Assembly (NCBI RefSeq): GCF_020080835.1
Contig: NC_058163.1
Location: 15,573,095-15,637,094 of the forward strand
Source of the DNA: Cotesia glomerata
Lineage: Eukaryota; Arthropoda; Insecta; Hymenoptera; Braconidae
Reading direction: 5' to 3'
Length of the DNA: 64,000 nt
The notes beneath the pieces are model-generated. The model was not told the DNA's origin. It ran no database searches and was given only the letters and a program-made list of their open reading frames with translations. The position numbers and the translations under genes were made by a program. Every line of letters begins with the position of its first letter. Positions within the stretch are counted from its first letter, which is position 1. Positions 56,850 through 64,000 of the stretch are shown here, piece after piece.

Positions 56850-57415
56850 GCCATGTTACAAGATCAAGATATTGATCAGGATTTAGATCTAGATCATGAT
56901 CAAGACCAAGATTTAGATCAGGATCCAGTTAATGGAAGATCTAGATTTAGAACAAGATCCAGTCCTAAATAGATAGCTAGATTTAAATCGAGACTCAATC
57001 CCCAGGATCATGTTAAAGAACTAGATGTTGATCTAGAACAAGATGGAGAATAGATCTAGATCTAGATCTAGATCACAATATCAAGATCTAGATGTAGATC
57101 TAGACTAACAACATCTAGATGTCGACTACATTACAAAAATCAAGATCTAGATCAACAAGATTGTGATTTAGATCTAGTTTAACAAAATTAAGACGTAGAT
57201 TTAGACCTAGATCAAATAGATTAAGATATAGATTTATATTTAGATCAATGAAATCAAGTTCGAATCAGGATCATGATCATGATCTACGTGTAAATCTAGA
57301 TTACAAAGATTGAGATCTAGATCGACAAAATCATGATCTGATTCACGTTTAAGATCAAGATGAAGATCAAGATCAGATAGATCAATAACTCGATCTATTT
57401 GAATTGGTTTAAATT
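56850..57415. repeat. GATC hexamer satellite, block 11 (inverted copy of block 8)
   Basis: Landmarks GGATCATGTTAAAGAACTAG and CATCTAGATGTCGACTACATT are the reverse complements of those at 54.65-55.04 kb. Confidence 0.9.
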
Positions 57416-58395
57416 TCGATGTTTTACGGTCAAAACTGTCTATTTTTTAACTTTGCTGATATAGGTTTAAACGTTAAGAAATAATCTAAATCTACTGTAT
57501 TTAATGACGTAAACATTATTATGACCGTAATTTCGCTTCTATGAGCATGAGTAGCTCGAAAATAGTCTAGATTGTCTAGAAAATAGGTTATTGGTCAGAA
57601 GTCATAGGACATAGGTAACAGGTCTCTTGGGTCATTGGACGTATGTCGTAGGTTTAAATAGTATATTACACACTTAGGGAAGTAAAATGAGAAATTTCTC
57701 AGATCCTATGTAATTGTCGGCCGAGGCAAAGCCAAGCTTTCTTATTTACTTCCCGCGGGGTATAGACTATTTCTTCGCTCGAAAAGGCAGGAAGCAGCAC
57801 TTTCATTTAGCGCAGCGGGCCGAAAAATGACGCTTTCTGCCCGACGAGTGAAAAAACAATTTTATTCCGTTCAAGAAACTTTTTATGAATCAAAACTTTT
57901 ACTATACTAATAACAAATATGTGATTACTATACTAATATATGATTACTATACTAATAACGAATATGAAACCCTATACAAATAACAAATATGTACGGAATA
58001 CATTCACATTCCATGTGTGTTACAGGTCGACTTTCATATACACTCAGCGGTCATAGGTCACGTTGGTCGAAGGTCATAGGTCAAAGTTCACATATATCAA
58101 AGTTGGTCATGGACAAATAGGACAAATATGACAGTAAATCATTGAATGACTAGAACATTGTAAAATTCGACTTTCGAATTTTTCGAAATTAAGATTTAAT
58201 CATGTATAGGAAAAGTTCACCAAAGGAGGTCGAACAAAAGCGAGTGAGATTATCCAAGAACTTTCTAAACCCTAGGAGCAAAGTTACACAATCAACAGTT
58301 CCACTATCAACAGTAGAAGTCTAAATATTAAACTTCTTAATTTTACGAAATCAAGGTCTTGATCATGTTCAGGAATCGAATAAAGATCGTTTGTG
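57416..58395 (+). repeat. ~143-bp satellite plus AGGTCA/hairpin block, copy 3
   Basis: Same order as 49348-50265: monomer, GTCATAGGACATAGG, hairpin at about 57776-57850 (CTCGAAAAGGCAGGAAGCAG / TGACGCTTTCTGCCCGACGA), AGGTCATAGGTCAAAGTTCA at about 58071, and two monomers. An ACTATACTAATAACAAATATG tandem of about 30 bp is present at 57900-57990 only in this copy. Confidence 0.85.
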
Positions 58396-58845
58396 TTCGG
58401 TGATGAGATTGATCGAAACTAAATCTTGATCTTGTTGTTGTAGATGTCTAGCTTGTAGATCCAGATCTGTTAATATAGATTTATGATCTAGATCTGTTTA
58501 TATAGATTTTCATGATCTAGATCTGGATTCTGATGATCTAATTCTAGATCTTGATCTTGTTTATCTAAATCTTAATCTTGCTGATATAGATCTAGATTTG
58601 GTCTTGATGATCTAGATAAATTGAAGATCTAGATAAACAAATTCAAAATCTATATCTCGACAAACAAGATCAAGATCTCTATCTAGATCTAGATCAACAA
58701 GATCTTGATATAATATAAAGATCAACAAGATCTTGATATAATGTAAAGATCAACAAGATCTTGATATAATATAAAGATAAACAGATCAACAAGATCTTGA
58801 TCTAGATCAACAAAATCAAGATCTATATTAACAGATCTAGATCTA
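58396..58845. repeat. GATC hexamer satellite, block 12
   Basis: Includes three tandem copies of about 34 bp built on ACAAGATCTTGATATAAT at about 58705-58790. Confidence 0.9.
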
Positions 58846-59090
58846 GATCTACACGAGAGACATATACAATAACAGGATCAAGATTTAGATTCGATTAATC
58901 TCATCATCGAACGCAAGCAATCCCAGGGAGAAAAGAATGACTCCACAAGGCTTGGGAGTCTAGGATAATAACTTGTCCCAATGCTTTGAAAACCAAAAAA
59001 CGAAGCTCGGGAAAAGCCTAAGGGAACCAAACTACAAGGCTTGGGCCGAGTCTTGAAAAAGAATTGCCCATATGTTCCTGAACTAGATCT
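58846..59090 (+). repeat. ~235-bp satellite-linked block, copy 2
   Basis: Direct copy of 55986-56220 with moderate divergence. Confidence 0.85.
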
Positions 59091-59430
59091 TTATGTTATC
59101 CTTTTTTAGAAGTTGATCTTAATTTAGATCAAAATCCTGATCTAGATCTAGATCTACATTGAGATCTTACTCTAGATCTTAATCTGGATCATGATCTAGA
59201 TCAAGATCATTATCTAGATCTAGTTCTATAATCATCTTGTAAATCGAGCTCTTAATTATCTAACTCTTAATCTAACTCGTAATCTCTTTCATCTAGATCT
59301 AGATCTATATTAAGATCTTAATAATCTAGATCTTGATTTTTTTAATCGTGATCTGAACTTGATCTTGATCTAAAACTGGATATGGATCTTGATCTTGATC
59401 GTAATCATCTTGATCGTAATTCTTGTAGCT
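59091..59430. repeat. GATC hexamer satellite, block 13
   Basis: GATC hexamers end at about 59430, where the decayed transposon gene region begins. Confidence 0.9.
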
Positions 59431-62237
59431 CCCAACAACCTAAAGAAGTCTTAATTCTAGTCATAGTGAACTTCCAGAGACAACAGCTCTTGAAGATGAC
59501 GAAAATAACACAATAAATATTGCAAATTCTGAGGATTTTAACGAGGTAATGATTTTATTATTGGGTATTGAATCATTTAAATATTTTTTAAGTACAGAAT
59601 TAGATTGCTCTTACAATAGAAATTACTCTATCTATGTTATATATTTTTCTTTTGCATTTATTATTTTTTCTTACTTGATGACAAATTTCTTTTTCATTCT
59701 TTTTCATCTATTAATCGTAAGCTCGTGAAAAAATAAAAAATGTAGCAGAAAGCATAGGTGATAGTAAGCTTCTTTTACATCTAACTAATCCATCGATTGC
59801 TTATCACAAACCTTGTTATGCTTCTTTTCTAACGAAAGAAAAACGAAGTCATGATCATCATTCAGATTCCACTTGGCATACTTATCGAAACCTGCATAAA
59901 GAAGCTTTCGAATGCATTGCCGATTTTATTTCAAATAAAATAATCAAAAATAATCGAGTAATGTACTTCTCTCAAGTATTTTTAAGATATCAAGCTCTAT
60001 TATTAGAATTTAAAAAAAATACAATCGATCTCGTTGATATTGAGGATTACAGATCTGAAATGTTGGAAAAAAAAGTTATTAAAAAATTTGGTGATGCTTT
60101 AATAATTGAGGCATCGGACGGTCCGCGTAATCAAAAAATAATATATAAAGCAGACATCGACGTTTCAATTATGACTAATAATACAAAATTTCTGGAGAAA
60201 AAAAACGAAGAGAAATTCGATGATGTTTCTTTTCACGTGAGAAACTGTATCGAAAAAATTGAATCGAAGCCATTGCCTAAACGCCTCACAGTAGAACACG
60301 TCATTCGCGGGGAATGTAAAATCCCACTATTATTATTTGATTTTATGTGTAATCTTATTAAAGGTCCTCACTTTTCCGAGAAAAACTCAACCCAGGCTAC
60401 AACACAAGTTATATCAATTTGCAGTGATATAATTTACGCAGTCAGTAAGGGCACATGTAAACCAGCAAAAAAATTAACCCTTGGTTTAGCATTAAAATCA
60501 ATAACTAATTCTCGTCAAGTGATTACGATGCTCAATAAATATGGTCATACAATTTCTTATAATTTGGCAGAAGAACTTTTGAGACAGAAATAACGTATAC
60601 TTCGGTTCAAGACAGCAAGGTTCTACCACCCGGGCTCAGAACAACAAACTGTAGCACTTGTGTAGCTTTCGACAATTTCGATCGCTTTGTCGACACGAAT
60701 TCAGGAAAAGATACCATGCATAACACAGTTGGAATTGTTTACCAATTTTTCAATCCCCAAAACGAAGATTCTTAGCTTAAACCGATGAGAGCTTCAACAC
60801 CTGAGATTCATAACAATGAAGAAGATCACGAGCCTTCGCGAAAAAGAAGACAGTTCATTGGAATCTCACGAGATATTCGAGCTTCGTACTACAAACCGGC
60901 AGTAACTATGAAGATGCTTGAAGTGGATTCAATCACTAATACAATCGAAATTTGCAAAGGCGTCACTGAAATAGCAAAAAGTAAAGATATTTTATGGGTT
61001 ATGTCGTTACTTGGTCAAGATTCAATTCCCTCGTGGTTAGGTTTTAACTGTAGAATATTAACCGATCTCAGTGAAATCCAGAAAATAGAATGTCTCTCAC
61101 CAATTAACTCTTTTCCCACCTCGTATGCTGTAGTGAATGAAACACTGATCATGGCCAATGAAATTGCAGAACAATGTAACCAAGAACGGATTATTGTAAC
61201 ATATGATTTAGCTATTGCTAAAATGGCAATGCAAATCCAGGAAAAAGAACATCCCAAATTTGATAATATTTTTATCAATTTGGGTGCTTTTCACATGCAG
61301 ATGGCATTTTTAAAAGCTATAGGGAAATTCATAGATTCCTGCAAATTGGTTAAAATTCTTGTTCAAGCTGAAGTATTAGCTGGTGGTTCGACTAACAGCT
61401 TTGTGGATGGTAAGCATTTTAATCGATGCAAGCGTTTACATCCGCTAACTGCTGCTGCTTTACAAACGCTACACTTTCAACAGTATTTATCAACAACTAA
61501 TGTATCTTTGGAAATGTTGGAAAATTTATTATAGACAACAAGGGAAACTGAATTGTTTAATATAACATCATTAACATCTAACGTTAATGATGCTATCGAA
61601 TTTCCACAGATTTTAAATATATTAGTTGAAGGGTATAAAGAGTTCTGCAGACAAACTTTAGCTGGCGATAAAGTGAATACTGCTCAATACTATTATTTAT
61701 ACTGCGAATTCGTTAATTTATTTCTCCGTTTTTCAAGAAGTATACGCGCATGCAACAATGAATTGTATATTGATTCGATTTTCAATATTTGTGATTTATT
61801 CTTTGGACTTAACCAACCAAACTATGCCAGATGGGGCCTTTATATGTAAACAATTCGGTCAGACTGTATTCGGAAAATTCGCCTTTGGTATCAGAATTTC
61901 GACGAGGAGCATTCAGAGTCCGGCGTACTGCAGCGAATTTTTCGAGATCACCCGTTGATTTAACACGAGAGCAAACAATAAACGCTGATGCTAGCAATGA
62001 ATTAGCGAACAATCTTGCGGTGGAAGCAATATCAGCTCGACAACGATGGGCTCTAAATCGCAGCATGAGAACAAAAATTTTAACAACTCTAAAAGAAAAT
62101 ATTGGCCTGTCAAAAAAAGACGATACATCATATTGTTTACAGAATACAGAATCAGCAAAGATCAAAAAAGTCTCCAAAGTATAATTCAGGCAATAAATAA
62201 TACGATGAATCCATTCGAAGATAATATTGATAAGAAT

Positions 62238-62910
62238 TTACATTCACCAGCTAACTAGTGTTCAAGTTCGATGGTTACCCATCGACCTAACTATCCGAAG
62301 ACGAATTGTCTCAAATCGTTAGTGAAGATGGAAATTTCCATCCACTTGAAATTAGATTTATACTAGCATAAAAATGACCGAATAGGTGATAACGGGTTAG
62401 AAGAATTATAATAAATCACGGTTGATAAAATTAATAAAAAGTTTAAAAATATAAAAGCGCCTAGAAAATGGAAACAGAAGTACTACAGTTTATATCGTAG
62501 TTGGAGTTTAAAGGGAGGAGGTAGCATAGTATTGACAATTACTGAGAATTAAGTGTATACTGAGAGAAAGTAAGTGGAGAATGACCCGGTAGCTTAACTG
62601 GTAAAAGCATCCTGACATGTAATCGGGGAGATCCAGGTTCGATTCCTGGCTTGGTTAATTTTTCATGGATTTTTTTCAAAAAGTTGCCCTTTATTCTCAG
62701 TAGCTTTCCATCGTTAATACTTAACATATAGTCGAACAGATACTAGCATTCACCAGCTAACTAGTGTTCAAGTTCGATGGTTACCGATCGACCTAACTAT
62801 CCGAAGACGAATTGTCTCATATCGTTAGTGAAGATGGAAATTTCCATCCACTTGAAATTAGATTTATACTAGCATAAAAATGACCGAATAGGTGATAACG
62901 GGTTAGAAGA
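62238..62910 (+). mobile_element. 673-bp insert with direct terminal repeats, tRNA-like core and 12-bp TSD
   Basis: ATTGATAAGAAT lies at 62226-62237 and 62911-62922, and removing the insert rejoins the reading NPFEDNIDKN-ILFNISTG. A ~165-bp sequence (ATTCACCAGCTAACTAGTG ... GATAACGGGTTAGAAGAA) stands at both ends in direct orientation (about 62243-62410 and 62750-62910). Between them lies a tRNA-like head (62582-62656). Direct terminal repeats would suit a TRIM-like LTR element, but the repeats lack TG...CA ends and 12 bp is too long for LTR integration; LINE-driven insertion of a SINE-like dimer is the alternative. Confidence 0.75.
62582..62656 (+). repeat. tRNA-like SINE head
   Basis: GACCCGGTAGCTTAACTGG (A box), CCTGA/TCGGG anticodon stem with loop CATGTAA, and CCAGGTTCGATTCCTGG, a perfect T-arm. 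Loop position 33 is A instead of T and the acceptor stem is weak, so I call a SINE head, not a tRNA gene. The nominal anticodon would be TGT. Confidence 0.65.
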
Positions 62911-63422
62911 ATTGATAAGAATATTTTATTCAATATTTCAACAGGCAGAGCGGCACCAGAAAATGTTACCAGTTTTCTAATAAATATTAAAGACGAAGGT
63001 AATCGACAAATATTAAATTTTATTTCCGAATGTAGCTCAGTTCCTGGAAGATTTGAAAAACCCATATCTCGGAATAAAATTTTTAATATTGCATCAGAGT
63101 GTATCAATAAAGTTCTAAAAAACAAAGATAAAAATAAGAAAGTTTTATTAAAGATGGAGCGAGACATTTTTGGGCGATTATTGGCGGTCAGCATAACAAG
63201 AAAAATAATATAGAATTCTGTTTAACCTTTCCACTCGCACCGATGCCACTAGCTCTTTTCTCGTATGATGGTGGAATGTTTAAAACTGATAAGAAGTCAA
63301 CATTAGCAAAAGCATTGAACTCAAACGTCGAAGTTTCTGAGCCAACACAGATTAATGTAGAAATAATCGATGGATTTTACTATTTGTACTTAATTGGATC
63401 AAGTACTTGCTATGTGATCTAA

Positions 63423-63770
63423 AAAATTTCATATTTTCTTCCCTAAGTGTAATATACTCTTTAAACCTGCAACATACGTCCTATGACCCAAGAGACCTGT
63501 TACCTATGTCCTATAACTTCTGACCAATGACCTATTTTCTAGACAAACTAGACTATTTTCGAGCTACTAATTCCTATAGGAGCAGAGTTTTATAGTCCAC
63601 AGAACATCGAAAAATACAGCTTTTAATTTTTGCGAAATTGATGTTATTTTAATGTTCAGGACATCAAATACTATCGTTTTGGACTATTTTTTAACATTTG
63701 GAGCCCATAGCAGCAAAGTTAAAAAATAGACAGTTTCGACCGTTAAACATCGAAATTTACATCAAAGCAA
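63423..63770 (-). repeat. ~143-bp satellite / AGGTCA block, partial inverted copy
   Basis: TTCCCTAAGTGTAATATACT, CATACGTCCTATGACCC, GTTACCTATGTCCTATAAC and one to two monomers match 53255-53600 in the same orientation, that is, inverted relative to 49348. The hairpin and AGGTCA cluster are absent because the transposon remnant ends at 63422. Confidence 0.8.
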
Positions 63771-64000
63771 ATAGATCAAGTTATTCATATAACTTGATCT
63801 ATTTGATCTTAATCCTCATCTTGATCTTGAACTTGAATAAGATCTTGATTTTGTTGATCTAGATCTCGATCTTGGTAAACTAGATTTAAACGTATTTGAT
63901 GATCATGATCCTGATTCGAACTTGATTTCATTGATCTAGATATTAATCTATATCTTAATCTTGTTGATCTAGATCTAAATCTACATCTTAATTTTGTTGA
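63771..64000. repeat. GATC hexamer satellite, block 14 (runs off the window)
   Basis: Follows the same order as 54651-54840 (CCTCATCTTGATCT, CTCGATCTTGGTAAACTAG, GATCATGATCCTGATTCGAA) and supplies the uninterrupted site for the 53.6-54.65 kb insertion. Confidence 0.9.

Larger units (their letters stand above)
59430..63422 (+). pseudogene. Decayed full-length relative of the 46-49 kb transposon gene
   Basis: The protein can be followed from about 59720 in pieces. 59720-60593: zinc-like YHKPCYASF, then the LTVEHVIRGECKIP ... SICSDIIYAVSKGTC block. 60594-60775, shifted frame: CVAFDNFDRFVDTNSGKDT and HNTVGIVYQFFNPQ, TAG. 60785-61534: SRDIRASYYKP, IVTYDLAIAKMAMQIQ, NLGAFHMQMAFLKAIGKF, GKHFNRCKRLHP, stop. 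61535-61849: YCEFVNLFLRFSRSIRACN. 61850-62180, shifted: VDLTREQTINADASNE, ISARQRWALNR. 62181-62237 and 62923-63212, separated by an insert: NPFEDNID / NISTGRAAPENV. 63212-63421, shifted: LTFPLAPMPLALFSYDGGM, IIDGFYYLYLIGSS. I count at least four frameshifts and three stops. The family is widespread in animal repeats, in my memory. Conserved Asp in DNFD and TYDLA suggest an RNase H-like DDE transposase core; that is inference. No TIRs were seen. Confidence 0.75.

Noticed and set aside
33805..64000. CRISPR array or bacterial regulatory repeats
   Set aside because: Hexamers have no spacer/repeat structure, no cas genes occur, and the DNA is clearly eukaryotic.

Overview
The window is a stretch of AT-rich eukaryotic nuclear DNA made almost wholly of mobile elements and satellites. 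Short GT-AG introns, a mariner-family transposase, a Helentron with endonuclease and OTU domains, tRNA-derived SINEs and small PIF/Harbinger-type MITEs fit an arthropod. A hymenopteran, perhaps a parasitoid wasp, is my best guess, but nothing here settles the species. There is no bacterial or organellar architecture and no recognised conserved host gene.

Layout. 1-2.14 kb: two copies and a tail fragment of a (CA)n-linked dispersed repeat with a hairpin end. 2.37-3.9 kb: a 133-bp MITE, a TATA box, and a compact three-exon gene for a 137-aa protein, the best candidate for an intact gene. 6.0-15.9 kb: a Helentron (Helitron2) whose single large reading frame (Zn finger, HUH Rep, PIF1-like helicase, APE-type endonuclease, two tandem OTU protease domains) is broken by one frameshift, one stop and a deletion. 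15.86-16.94 kb: tandem ~510-bp units. 16.94-24.2 kb: a diverged ~90-bp satellite with a Mutator-like transposase fragment nested in it. 24.3-33.1 kb: a nest of TIR and foldback elements, a second MITE with its empty site next door, a SINE, and a dead mariner-type gene with an intron-like insert. 33.1-33.8 kb: the ~90-bp satellite again, in opposite orientation.

33.8-64 kb: a mosaic of two satellites, a hexamer array with GATC about every 6 bp and a ~143-bp monomer, which alternate in a repeating order and occur in direct and inverted copies. Younger insertions sit in it: a 5'-truncated Helitron (35.9-38.65), a solo LTR (41.19-42.18), an internally deleted Helitron on the minus strand (42.73-43.6), a complete 3,040-bp TIR transposon with 505-bp TIRs and a 3-bp target duplication (46.31-49.35), another ~1-kb insertion (53.63-54.65), SINEs, and a decayed larger relative of the 46-49 kb transposon gene (59.7-63.4), itself interrupted by a 673-bp insert with a 12-bp target duplication.

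How they relate. Most reading frames are transposon enzymes in various states of decay, and long DL/DQ-type frames between 33.8 and 64 kb are translation shadows of the GATC satellite. The two most notable items are the 3,040-bp transposon with its spliced gene (superfamily not identified, with a larger relative 10 kb away) and the Helentron polyprotein with duplicated OTU domains.
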